Assembly: GCA_036346205.1 (NCBI GenBank) | Contig: JARFJB010001971.1 | Location: 797,001-861,000 of the forward strand | DNA: 64,000 nucleotides | From: Vesta saturnalis | Taxonomy: Eukaryota; Arthropoda; Insecta; Coleoptera; Lampyridae | Direction: 5' to 3' | Notes under the pieces: generated by a model | What the model was told of the DNA's origin: nothing | The model's database searches: none | What the model saw: the letters and a program-made list of their open reading frames with translations, nothing else | In this document: positions 1 through 9,903 of the stretch, in pieces | Layout: each line of letters starts with the position of its first letter | How positions within the stretch are numbered: the stretch's first letter is position 1 | Program-made: the position numbers and the translations under genes

Positions 1-45
1 TTATAGGTTATAATTTATGAGTACCTACATTGTTTATACACTTAA

Positions 46-608
46 CCCTCAGAGTACGGAGAATATTTTACTTAGATTCCGAAGATGGGTCAACCGTGAC
101 CCATATAGTCATTCCTGATTTAATTCGTTAAAATCTAACAAGAGAATTTTTAAAGCGATTTTTATTAAATATTAATTTTATTTTAACATAATTAAAAAAA
201 ACGTGAACTAATAAATTAAATTACATTTTATTGCATTTTTTTTTAAATAACAATTTTTTTTAGGATGGTTCCCCATCGCCGTCTTTTTGACAATAGTTAC
301 ATTTAATTTTCACAGTATGAATTTCTTCCCGTGTTTCATCGTACAAACTTGGCCTCAGTGTGTATTTGTAAACATACTGTAAACGTTCTGTAAAGCCCGA
401 AAAGCGGGTTAGACGAGACACGACAAAATGCGTGTTATGTATAAGAAGAAATATAATTTGTCTATTTATGAATGATATGCAAAATAATAGAAGGGAATAA
501 ATAAGGAGAATTTACGAAAAGTCAAATTTGTAAAAAAAATATTTTAAAAATTATTGTGAAATAAGTGAATTTCGGGTCAGACTTGACCCACTCTTCGTAC
601 TCTGAGGG
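46..608. mobile_element. piggyBac-like non-autonomous element (MITE)
   Basis: The ends are inverted repeats: CCCTCAGAGTACG at 46-58 and its reverse complement at 596-608. Each end is flanked by TTAA (42-45 and 609-612), the target duplication of the piggyBac superfamily. Just inside each end sits a GGGTCA...TGACCC palindrome (87-102 and 574-589), which looks like a subterminal transposase-binding repeat. The 563-bp interior has no transposase reading frame, so the copy depended on a transposase supplied from elsewhere. The intact TTAA pair and well-matched ends suggest a fairly recent insertion. Confidence 0.85.
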
Positions 609-612
609 TTAA

Positions 613-2700
613 ACAATGCTTATATTCGACAAAATACTAATTGCATCAAGTTTATGTAAATATTTAAAGAATATTTATGTGGAATATCATATAAGTTGTT
701 GATAAACATTTACATGTAATTGATAACTAAAGATAATCGAATTTGTAGGTTTCCGTATTTGAACTTCTGAACGTTGCTACAGTTCAATATGTTTATCTTT
801 ATAAATACATACTTTGTATATTTTAAATAGAAGTGTGAGTTTCTTTATAGATAAATTAGGACATATAACTTCCAATTAAAATAAAAAAAACATTTTTGTT
901 GAAAAGTTTAATTTGCTTACAACTCTGCGGTCATGTACAATAGACGGATAAGTCAACATACACTCAAATTTAGTGATTAATGGATTATGAAACTATTTTG
1001 TAACATTAATTATGTCATGCAATATGTAAATTTACATATTGCATGACATAAGTCTAGCTAAAGTAAAACTATCAATAAGATATAAGTCAACTTATTCCAT
1101 CAGAAAACTGCTTATTCCTTTTTCTGATTAACAATGTTTCTGTCCTGCTAAGAAAAAAGGCAGTAACTTCAAAAATCTGAAATTTGAGAAAAATGCTATG
1201 TCTATAGGCTGTTTGGGACAGTGTGGTCAATATAATTTTATTTTCTGTGTATATAAGGTTGAAGGCAGTATTTTTGTACTTATTTTAACTAAAAAATAAC
1301 AATTGTCTCTGAAACGTAATTGATAAAACATATACAATGTTATATGTAACAAACAACATAACACATACACATTCTGGTGAAAAGCCATTTAGTGGTATAA
1401 ATAAAATCTTTATTAAAACATGTTCTCATTTAATTACAATTATTGTCTTTCAAAGGATGGCATCAAGAGATCGTTGTTGCTGTCTCACACAAAAAATATG
1501 TTGGCTTCATTTGCATTCTGAGGATGAAAACATGATTAAGAAAAATGTAGAAATACAAAAAAATCAACTGCCAGTGGAATGGCCAGCAGAAGGGAAAACT
1601 GAAAATAATAGGTTTTGTATTGATTTTCATAAATTTAGTAATTAAAAAGAATTTAATTACACTTAATTGTAGAAAAAAATATTGATACAGAATCAATTTA
1701 CAGTTACGTCTAGAATATGTCAGAGTAATTTCTGACGAGTTAAAATTTTAGTGCATACATACTATAGTTTTCATTTAAAAATGTGTTTGAAGATGTCAGT
1801 ACTGGATATCTTTTGGAGAATTAAAATAAGAATACATTTACTGATTGTAGGTATAGTGGGTTTCAGCCTGACTTTACATTGTACGGCATATGGGCTACAG
1901 CATTGCAATACTTCCTGTCAATCAAAATTAATCCTTTTGTATTACACACAGCTTATCTGTTAATACCTTGCCGAACGTGATGGTACCTGCTACTTTTTTG
2001 TCAGCAGTTTTCAACCCGGGGGTCCTCTCAAACTGCATATTTTGTGAAGTAATATGTTTATTTATTTGCATCATAAATTATATAGCATACAAAGCGGTTA
2101 ACTTATTTTAATTAACAGATATTCAAGTATTAATTATAGTTAGCACAGGATTAAAAGTAAATATAAACATGGCAAATACAATTAAATTCAATATTTTGGT
2201 AAATATGACAACTGTTAATGTTACATTATCGACTGTCACTATTGTCGTTGATTGAGGAGTCGTGTCAATGCTATTGTCCACTTCACTATTAAAATCATCG
2301 GTGTCAGCATCCATTATATTATCGATTTCTCACGTTCGTTCTTCTATTTTTATTATGTGATTTACATAGTTTTGCCAAATTTGTAAATAGGCCATTTAAC
2401 AAGTTCTGTAATTGCTCTATTCTGAGTTATATTAGTAGGATAATTACCTATCCGTAATTGTAAAATTCATTTACATTCAATTAGATACCTTTGAATAACT
2501 TTTTCAAGTTTAGTTTAGAAAGTAGAAGAGTTAGAATATTATGAATTCCAGTTAATACAAGTTCCTTACCATCATAATCACGCTAATTAGTAAATAATTT
2601 GTAAGATGTACTACCGAATGAAAACTGCTGTAATTTATGTTGACGTAAGTAAGTAACACAATACAAAAATGAATAAGCACTGCAGGTTATTATTGTTTAG
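613..2700. other. intergenic, no recognised gene
   Basis: AT-rich sequence holding a 42-bp palindrome (listed separately) and short open frames only. A frame near 1337 contains a GEKPF string like a zinc-finger linker but lacks the cysteine pair. A 63-codon minus-strand frame at 2123-2314 has an acidic start and a hydrophobic tail. Neither is supported as a gene. Confidence 0.5.
1010..1051. repeat. perfect 42-bp palindrome
   Basis: Two 21-base arms, TTATGTCATGCAATATGTAA-A and its exact reverse complement, meet with no spacer. The sequence could extrude as a cruciform. No transposon ends were seen around it. Confidence 0.9.
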
Positions 2701-4060
2701 TTAATCATCTTAAACCCAGGAACCTTGTACCTCATCTACGTAAAATGCTAAAGTGTGAATTATTCAATGTAAGTCTTAAGTGTGGAAAAGTGCCGAGTGA
2801 TTGGAAGAGCGTGATCATTGTACTACTGTATAAGGCTAAGGGGAACAAGAGTGATTGCAAGAACTACAGAGGAATAAGTTTACTCAGTGTACCTGGTAAA
2901 GTATTTGCAAGAATACTGATTGATAGAGTAGAAGAAACTACACAAACTAAAAATTGGGATGTGCAGGGTGGCTTCACGCCAGGGAGAGGCTGTGTTGATC
3001 AGATGGTTGCTCTCTCCAGCAGATGATCGGAAAGTGTTTTAGTGTAGAAAGGAAGCTGTACTGTGCGTTTGTAGTTTGGAGAAAGCATACGACAGAGTGA
3101 ATAGGGTGAAGGTGTGGGAAATGAATGAATATGGCATAAATAATGGTCTAATAAACGGAATACGGGCAGTATACAAAGGCAGCGGGGCATGTGTTAGGGT
3201 GAGAGGAGGTGTGAGTGAATACTTTAATATTGATTAAGGAGTGCGAAAAGGCTGTGTGATGTCGCCGTGGTTGTTGAATGTGTATACATGGATAAATGTG
3301 TTAGGCAAGTATGTACCGATACAAATGGTGTAATGGTTGGTGACTTAAATGTACGAGCTCTGGTGTATGCAGATGACAGTGACAGTGCGGATGAGCTACA
3401 AATTGTTCTGAGGAAGTTTGATAGCAGTCTGCGAGAAGCATGGACCTAAAGGAAAACTTGAACAAAACTAAGATTGTGGTGTTCAACTGGGAAGGTGGAA
3501 AGGAGGGTAGAGTATTTACTTTGCAAGATGAAATGTGGACAAGTTGGTATATATGGGTTGAATGTTTACGGCAGATGGTAGAATGGATGGCGAGATTGGA
3601 CGAAGGGTCAATGCTGGAAGACAAGTGATTAGAAGTATATGGGCGATAATTAGAAACGAAAGCATGAGCCTAGCTGCGGAACGAGAAATCTATAATGGCG
3701 TGTTTGTCCCGTATGTACTGTTTGGAAGTGAGACATGGGTATGTCAAAAAAGCACGAAAGAAAAATAAATGCCGTGGTCGATGATGGATAGATATTAAAA
3801 CAGTACATTACGTTGGTTTGGACACATTGAGAGAATGAACAACGCAAAATTAACGAAGCAAATATGTGGGTGAGGTTAGAGGTAAGGCCGGGACTGGTAG
3901 GCCACGTAAAACTTGGCTGAATGTAGTAGAATGTATGACAAAAGAAAGAGAGATGAGTTTTAAAGACATGTCAGAAATGCAACCTCTTTTATAATAAGTT
4001 GATTACGAAAATAGGCAACATTGTAAAAACAATCTGTGTCAGACGTTTAAAACTTGATAT
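2701..4060 (+). mobile_element. decayed non-LTR retrotransposon (reverse transcriptase relic)
   Basis: Reverse-transcriptase pieces follow each other in the right order across several frames. They are a fingers block (about 2745-3026, KNYRGISLLSVPGKV), the GFTPGRGCVDQ block, a YADD catalytic motif (near 3366), a thumb/connection block (3562-3768, with ERE-IYNGVFVPYVLFGSETWV) and a C-terminal tail (about 3800-3930, LRWFGHIERM then GRPRKTWL). This is the usual layout of a LINE ORF2 C-terminal half. Stops and frameshifts at every junction show it is dead. No endonuclease or tail was recognised, and the clade is not certain. Confidence 0.8.
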
Positions 4061-5055
4061 CAGATAGAGGTTAAAAGACACCTATAGATGCTAACTTAAA
4101 AAAATTCCAAAGCTTGTATAAAAATATCGATAATAGATCTTAAGCATTTTCAATCATATTTATTTAATTTTTACATTTATTTCGCTTTACATTAAAAAAG
4201 TTTATAAAGTAAAGTTATATAAAGTTAAATTTTCTTTAAAAAATATGGCTACACATTTTCTCATAAAATTAATATTGAAAAAATTTGAACTAACACTTAA
4301 ATTCTACCTTGGATTTTTTTTGACACTAAAAAAATTGCATACAACATAATTAATCTATATGAGTAAGGTCTATATAGTGGTATTTTTATATTTTTCAAGA
4401 AATATTAGATACAAATCAAAAACAGTTCCTAATATATTTTTCCTTTCCGCCGTTGAATTTCTCCCAAAATCTCCAGGAGAAATTAAAACAAGCTTAAATA
4501 CAAAATTTTAAGTACGTTGGTGTTTTCATCGTGGATATTAACATACATCCACACACACTCACAGACATCATGGCCGCTCAAACGTAAAATGAGCTAATAA
4601 GTCGATTACATAACCTTCTATAGGTACCTACACATGTATATGTAGGTTGCAAGGTAAAAATCCGCAGACCACTCATATAATGTCACTCTTATTTGTTCCA
4701 TTTTAATAAGCAAAGAAGTTACTATTATATACCACTGTAAGAATAAAATATTACATACAAACTGGTATAAAAAGTAAAATAAGTATGTAATACAGCAATA
4801 TCCAAGCTTTAGGGGAAAATTGGTTCAGAACTTCTGGTTTTCTGTACGAGACTTAAGACGCCGTTCTCTCGCTCCATATAGAACTGGCTATACTGGCCAT
4901 AAGGTTTAACATAGGCTATCTTTCGTGTGTACTGCAAAGTCAGGCTGAAATCCGTGAGCTTACTCATTCATCTATTTGCGAAATACGATACGGTGCTGTG
5001 GCAACAGATCACGATGTTCAAATTAGGAAAAAAAACGTTCGGTCTCGTATTATCG
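4061..5055. other. intergenic, nothing recognised
   Basis: AT-rich sequence without a convincing frame, terminal repeat or RNA gene. Confidence 0.5.
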
Positions 5056-5059
5056 CGCT

Positions 5060-5345
5060 AAACCCAAAATGAGTTAATCAACTGTTTGGGGATCATGTTT
5101 GAGCAAAGATTCTGAAGCAAGTGAGAAGCAAAGTATTTCTTCATTATATTTGATAATACCCCTGATTGTTCACAAAGGGACCAAACGAGTCCAATTCTGT
5201 GGCATGTGAAAGTTGACGCAACCAAAGTGGATGAATCGTTCGTCGATTTTATTGAGACCAAAGGTAAAAACGCTGTAGGCATGACAAACGTGATTCTTGC
5301 GAATATCGACAAACACGGTCTCGATATTCAGAATATACAGTCCCT
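5060..5345 (+). pseudogene. hAT-type transposase fragment (DUF4371 domain)
   Basis: Read with one frameshift, this encodes LFGDHV, AKILKQVRS, then KYFFIIFDNTPD, ILWHVKV and ESFVDFIETKGKNAVGMTNV, ending ILANIDKHGLDIQN. The 'KYF-II-D-TPD ... ESF-DF ... L--LD--GLDI--' pattern is characteristic of the DUF4371 region in ZBED/ZMYM-like hAT transposases. An in-frame stop and a frameshift show it is dead. Only about 95 codons remain: no BED finger, no C-terminal dimerisation domain, no terminal repeats. It abuts the Polinton relic at 5.4 kb. Confidence 0.7.
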
Positions 5346-5399
5346 AGCCATATTAATGTGACCACTAGAAAAATTTGGCATATTTTTTCTTTTGTCTTT

Positions 5400-5942
5400 T
5401 TTGACTTAAAATTTAAATGTACCACCATGATACCAAAACGGACAAATGGACAATTGGTAATACTCCGGTTACAATTAACGGAAAGGATATGATTATTACA
5501 AGCGTCATGTATAAAGTGACTCCATATTTATACGATCTGCTTATTATGAATGAACCCAATTTAAATCTAGCGAAGATCGCAAAAATTATAAATGTGTTTT
5601 AGAAGCTACGAATGTTGCAAAGCGAGATTATGATCTCAGTGGGCAAACTCGAGGAAGCCGCAGCAAAAAGTATACTCAAATAATCAAACCCTTGCTATCA
5701 TCATCGCCCACAACTGAAGGACGTAGAGCTATGTTTTTTAAGGAATTAACAAACAGATCGATTGAACATAAATATTAGAATGATATACATGAACTAATTC
5801 GTAATCTAGAGGTATCGTGGGCAGAAAAATTGGTGGGAAACACAGGTGTCATAGATAACAATATCAATTGTAAAAGAACTATATGAAGATGGATACATTC
5901 AAAAACCAACCAGTCGTTTTTTAAACAGTATAAATAAGAATG
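5400..5942 (+). pseudogene. Polinton/Maverick-associated protein, DUF8207-like (broken)
   Basis: The first open piece (5417-5602) reads DTKTDKWTIGNTPVTINGKD and then Y-V-TPYLYDLL. It resembles the 'W-IG-(S/T)P--I---DI-V-G--Y-GTPGLWEL' core of the DUF8207 family that travels with Maverick-like elements in insects. The next pieces shift frame: RDYDLSGQTRGSRSKKYTQI then IKPLL (5610-5700), and ELIRNLEV ... LVGNTG ... ISIVKELYEDGYIQKPTSRF (5790-5930), matching the family's C-terminal end. At least two frameshifts and a stop break it. Its molecular role is unknown to me; the family link is from memory. Confidence 0.6.
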
Positions 5943-6277
5943 CATGGATGTCGACATAAAATTAACCCCTCGGTTTAAACTGATTGATGATAATCAATTT
6001 GATACCGAGAATGAGACTCTGCAACGTTGCGAATCCCATAGATTCTCAAGATGTCATCACTAAGCAATACTGTTTGTCAATAAGGTTCAATTTGGATGGA
6101 AACCGTTTGACCCAGTTGGCGGACCCGGAAGAAGATGTTGATGCTATAAGTAAAGGATATCTTGATTTTTATTTACAGGCAGTTCAGAAAGCTTTTAAAG
6201 AAAACTCTAACGCTTATCTAGTATTGGAGCAAAAACTATATAAAATTAAAGAAACCACAGTTACAAAACACTTATAA
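5943..6277 (+). pseudogene. Polinton-associated virion-like protein, N-terminal part (broken)
   Basis: An ATG near 5943 opens MDVDIKLTPRFKLIDDNQF. After a frameshift near 6005 the frame continues RLCNVANPIDSQDVITKQY and later NRLTQLADPEEDVDAISKGY. The repeated 'N-ADP-(D/E)--D-(A/I)-(T/S)K-Y' pattern occurs in tail-fibre or virion-like proteins of large DNA transposons and viruses. The frame stops at the junction with Penelope sequence (about 6247-6280), so the rest of the gene is lost. It lies directly downstream of the DUF8207-like relic, as expected of neighbouring genes of one element. Confidence 0.5.
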
Positions 6278-6420
6278 TACAGTCAGTAACTCGGTACGGC
6301 CCCGAAGTCAAACTTTTCAGAAAGCTTGAAACATCTATGAACAAGCTAGCACTAGAGGAGAACCACCTAACCTTCCTCCGCAAAGCTCGTGATAACAGCG
6401 TAATACCCACCGTGCTTAAC
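6247..6420 (+). pseudogene. Penelope ORF N-terminal scrap
   Basis: A plus-strand stretch starting at the shared AACCACAGTTACAAAACACT string. It encodes GPEVKLFRKLETSMNKLALE and then LTFLRKARDNSVIPTVLNIK. This matches the basic, coiled N-terminal region that precedes RT in insect PLE proteins ('L-F-K-C---VIP-FL--'). It runs straight into the minus-strand pseudo-LTR at 6421, so the unit was rearranged during insertion. Confidence 0.45.
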
Positions 6421-6462
6421 ATCAAAACTCCTATTTCCACAGTTTATGCTTTTTGAGCGCAC

Positions 6463-6494
6463 GTTTCGGAAGCGGACTCTGCTTCCGTCATCAG
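6463..6494 (-). ncRNA. hammerhead ribozyme core candidate (PLE1, inverted copy)
   Basis: On the minus strand CTGATGA is followed by CGGAAGC-AGAGTCC-GCTTCCG, a 7-bp helix II, and then AAAC. These are the conserved core blocks and stem II of a hammerhead. Hammerheads are a published property of PLE pseudo-LTRs. Helices I and III cannot be established by eye: the base at the expected cleavage position is G here, which would be inactive. Confidence 0.6.
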
Positions 6495-6663
6495 GATTAG
6501 TCCTGAGAAGGACTGTTTTCGCACTTGAGTCGAATTCATATGTTATATATAATTTTTTCCCAAGCACTTGACTACACTTAGATTCGAACCTGGTACCTTT
6601 CACTTACTAGTCTGACATCTTTGCCACTGAGCCACGGAGTAATCCAATATACATATTTTAGAA

Positions 6664-6665
<2 letters not shown>

Positions 6666-6712
<47 letters not shown>
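6666..6712. repeat. (TA)n microsatellite
   Basis: Pure alternating TA tract at the outer edge of the inverted PLE pseudo-LTR. The same tract precedes the other full-length pseudo-LTR copy near 11984. Confidence 0.95.
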
Positions 6713-6715
<3 letters not shown>

Positions 6716-6975
6716 GAACTTTTCGTGGTTGCCAGAAGTTTTTCATTGGTCAATCAATTTTCGCAGTATTTTTCAAGCCTTGCCATTATTGAACCATATG
6801 GGTTTCATTTACTAGTCTTGGATCTTTGCATCTTTGAGCTTCACGAGTATTTCTCATTCCTTCCCACATATATCCATTGATGACTTATTCATTATAATTT
6901 ATTTTATATCCTATTATGTATTGATATAAACTTTTTCTGTCAAATTATTGTATGTTTTACAATGGTGATCTTAAT

Positions 6976-7440
6976 TTGGTTTCTGGTGCGATACGAAAGA
7001 TAGGCAGCAAATACAAGATACGCATTGCCTTCAAATCGACCAGAACGCTCAGGGGAATGCTAACCAAAACCAAACCATACAATGAAGATCAGAATTCCAA
7101 GAATTGTGTATGTAACCTACCATGCGAATGCGGTAGAGCATACATAGGAGAGAGCAGTAGACCACTCAAAGTGAGAACACAGGAACACAAGAACAACGTC
7201 CGCAAGGGCGAAATAGAAAGATCAAGAATCGCCGAACATGTCTGGAACGAAGACCACCACATCCAATGGAATAACATACAGATAGTGGCAAAGGACGAGA
7301 AAACAACTCGTCGAAAACTCAAAGAAGCCACATACATCGCACTAGCAGAAAATCCAATAAGCCAAGCTAGTGTAGAAATGAAAGCCATATGGATTCCAAT
7401 AATGCGGGAAGAGCTTAAGCGCAATACACCTGCGCAAGAA
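6976..7440 (+). pseudogene. Penelope C-terminal GIY-YIG endonuclease fragment (upstream partial unit)
   Basis: The frame runs IGSKYKIRIAFKSTRTLRGM, KTKPYNEDQNSKNCVCNLPC and then ECGRAYIGESSRPLKVRTQE. The CVCNLPCECGRAYIGES string is the GIY-YIG core of PLE endonucleases (here CNL..AYIG) with its Cys motif. RTQEHK, HVWNEDHHIQW and KEATYIALAENPI follow in family order. RT is absent, so this is a 5'-truncated unit lying upstream of the fuller copy; the two endonuclease copies (here and 9370-9776) differ by scattered substitutions. It ends GCGCAA at the start of the next pseudo-LTR. Confidence 0.8.
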
Positions 7441-7455
7441 GTTACTGCGCAAAAG

Positions 7456-7660
7456 GTGTCAGACTAGTAAGTGAAAGGTACCAGGTTCGAATCTAAAGTA
7501 GTCAAGTGCTTGGGAAAAATTATATATAACATATGAATTCGACTCAAGTGCGAAAACAGTCCTTCTCACGACTAAGCCTGATGACGGAAGCAGAGCCCGC
7601 TTCCGAAACGTCGCGCTCAAAAAGCATAAACTGTGGAAATAGGCCTATCAACTCCACTAA
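7456..7660 (+). repeat. PLE1 pseudo-LTR (plus copy, left part deleted)
   Basis: Starts AAGGTGTCAGACTAGTAAGT, keeps the B box (GGTACCAGGTTCGAATC, about 7478-7494), the GAATTCGACTCAAGTGCG linker and the hammerhead core. It ends at CATAAACTGTGGAAATAG before the ORF region. Compared with the copies at 6421 (minus) and 11984 (plus), the (TA)n, the GGATTACTC leader and the A box are missing. The join is between GCGCAA and AAGGTGTCAG. Confidence 0.8.
7578..7610 (+). ncRNA. hammerhead ribozyme core candidate (PLE1, plus copy)
   Basis: CTGATGA (7578-7584), helix II CGGAAGC (7585-7591) pairing with GCTTCCG (7599-7605), then AAAC and GTC. GUC after the core could be the cleavage triplet if helix III forms between two copies through the self-complementary ACGT. 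Helix I shows only about two convincing pairs, so activity is doubtful. Confidence 0.6.
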
Positions 7661-7677
7661 TAGGAAACCACAGTTAC

Positions 7678-9776
7678 AAAACACTTATAATACAGAATCA
7701 AAACTCCGATACACAGCCGGAAAATATCACTAATCGCAAAGAGAGCTAGAGAAGTGTTAGTCAAAGAACGAATCAGGCATCACCGTATCAGAAAGTACCA
7801 GCTCGAACACCAATCCAACGAGATTAGAGAAACCATTCGAAATAGAGTGAACAAACAAGACTTTGATAGGATAAATACGGCTACCAGAAGTAACCAAGGC
7901 AATGCACAAGGAAATTCAGCAGAAGAAACTCGAAAAGCTAATGAAGGAGAAGAAAGAACCAACCAACATCAATCGAAAAAACACTGTCATAAACATCTCT
8001 AAACGACAGTTGAACGAAAACGAAATGCAGGTTCTGGACAAAGGCTTGAACTATGCGACAACATCGAGGTATATTCCGAAAGTAGATTGAATAACGGCAG
8101 TCGAAGAAACAGCAATGAAATTGGATCCTGAAGAAGCCGAAGAATTCAGAACTAAGGTTAGATCAGTCCTAGATTCATCTAGGCGAACTAAACCGAACAT
8201 CTCTAACCTAGAAAGGAGAGCGGTGATTTTCCTTAAGAATAACCCAACCATCAAAATTCTCCCGGCAGACAAAGGAAACGCGACTGTGATAATGGATATG
8301 GACACTTACAACAGTAAGATCCAAGAACTACTAGACGGGGGCGAGTACAAACAAATACCAAAAGACCCCACACCATCAATCGAAAGACGGATATACCTGA
8401 CGCTGGCAAAGCATAAGGGCGAGTTCTCCGATTACCAGAGAACTAGACTTACCCCACACTACAGCATGCCTCCCCATTGGTACGGCATACCAAAGATACA
8501 TAAGCAAGGAATTCCTCTGAGACCAATTGTGAGCTCGAGAAATTCACCTTGTCACCCGTTAGCATACTATCTGCTAGGTATCATCACACCCTTATCGGGA
8601 AAAACCGAGTCTATGGTCAAGAATACGCAGCACTTTGTGGAAACCATCAGAAACTTCCAACCAAACCACGAAGAAATACTGGCAAGTTTCGACATTGTGA
8701 GTCTATTCACAAATGTGCCTACCGATAAGGCACTAACTATCATAAGAGACAAGCTGGAAAAGGATGAAACGTTAGACGAACGCACGCAACTCTCGGTAAA
8801 CACAATAATGGAACTTGTGACAAAATGCATAAGAACTACATATTTCCAGGAAGATGACAAATTCTACCAACAGGAGTTTGGGATCGCGATTCACAGAGAA
8901 ACCGAGGATGTGGCTTAGATTCGTGGACGATACTTTCGTAGTTTGGCAACACGACAAGCATAAGCTAGATGAATTCCTAGATCATCTAAATAGCCGCGCA
9001 CCCTCCATAAAATTCACATTGGAATTGGAGTCGGAACAAAAACTGTCATTCCTGGATATACTTGTACACAGGATTGACAACACTTTCACCACAAGTGTAT
9101 ACAGGAAACCTACCCATACGGGGATGTACCTACACTACAACTCTAATCACCACAAAAACGTGAAGTTAGGTCTGACAAAATGCTTGTACGATAGAGCAAC
9201 AACAATATGCTCAAAACAAGAGGACCTGAACAAAGAAAAATAAAATATCGCTGGAACACTCAAAGAAAATGGCTACCTCGATCTAACACCTAACCTAAAC
9301 AGGGAAAGGGCAACCGAAAAAGAAGAACCTAAGTATACAGCGATAATACCATATATACAGGGTACCTCAGACAAAATACGACACATAGGCAGCAAATACA
9401 AGATACACACTGCCTTCAAATCGACCAGAACGCTCAGGGAAATACTAACCAAAACCAAACCATACACTGGAGATCAGAATTCCAAAAATTGTGTATACAA
9501 CCTACCATGGGAATGCGGCAGAGCATACATAGGAGAGAGCAGTAGACTACTCAAAGTGAGAACTCAGGAACATAAAAACAACGTCCGTAAGGGCGAAACA
9601 GAAAGATCAAGAATCGCCGAATATGTCTGGAACGAAGATCACCGCATCCAATGGGATAACATACAGATAGTGGCAAAGGACGAGAACACAACTCGTCGGA
9701 AACCCAAAGAAGCCACATACATCGCACTAGCAGAAAATCCAATAAGCCAAGCTAGTGTATTTGCGCTAAGAGCTTA
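7678..9776 (+). pseudogene. Penelope-like reverse transcriptase with C-terminal GIY-YIG endonuclease (broken)
   Basis: N-terminal region 7678-8110 (NTVINISKRQLNENEMQVLD, then GLNYATTSRYIPK), with stops. The RT core is open from 8115 to 8918: ILPADKGNATVIMD, WYGIPKIHKQGIPLRPIVSS, then ASFDIVSLFTNVP. The Penelope-type catalytic motif RFVDDTF follows in another frame (8854-9243) with LSFLDILV and VYRKPTHTGMYLHYNS. The GIY-YIG part covers about 9370-9776 (CGRAYIGESSR). The segment that should carry the 'G-PLSP' block between FYQQEFG and RMWLRFVDD is deleted (about 8880), and stops occur near 8088 and 9243. This enzyme would use the endonuclease to nick DNA and prime reverse transcription; this copy cannot. 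Confidence 0.88.
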
Positions 9777-9844
9777 AGCGCAATACACCTGCGCAAGAAG
9801 TTACGGCACAACATGCGCGATAAACTTCTGCGCAACCAGGAATA

Positions 9845-9848
<4 letters not shown>

Positions 9849-9900
<52 letters not shown>
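9849..9900. repeat. (TA)n microsatellite used as mariner target
   Basis: TA tract between the end of the PLE1 frame and the left mariner end. The tract continues for a few units after the right mariner end (11982-11990), showing that the transposon landed inside it. Confidence 0.95.

Positions 9901-9903
<3 letters not shown>

Larger units (their letters stand above)
6421..6716 (-). repeat. PLE1 pseudo-LTR, inverted copy (tRNA-like A/B boxes plus hammerhead core)
   Basis: This is the reverse complement of the plus-strand pseudo-LTR at 7456-7660. On the minus strand it reads: (TA)n, TTGGATTACTCCG, an A-box-like TGGCTCAGTGG (6624-6634), a B box GGTTCGAATC (6581-6590), a linker with GAATTCGACTCAAGTGCG, and CTGATGA...GAAAC (6463-6494). 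It retains the full left part, including the (TA)n, that the plus-strand copy has lost. Confidence 0.8.

Noticed and set aside
1337..1645. Zinc-finger-like frame (HSGEKPF string)
   Set aside because: The linker-like string is followed by GINKIFI without the C-x2-C pair, and no second finger is present in any frame nearby. Likely chance or too decayed to call.
3301..3624. 107-codon minus-strand frame across the LINE relic
   Set aside because: It is antisense to clear reverse-transcriptase sequence and has no family features.
7089..7424. 111-codon minus-strand frame
   Set aside because: Shadow of the GIY-YIG coding strand; composition follows the opposite frame.
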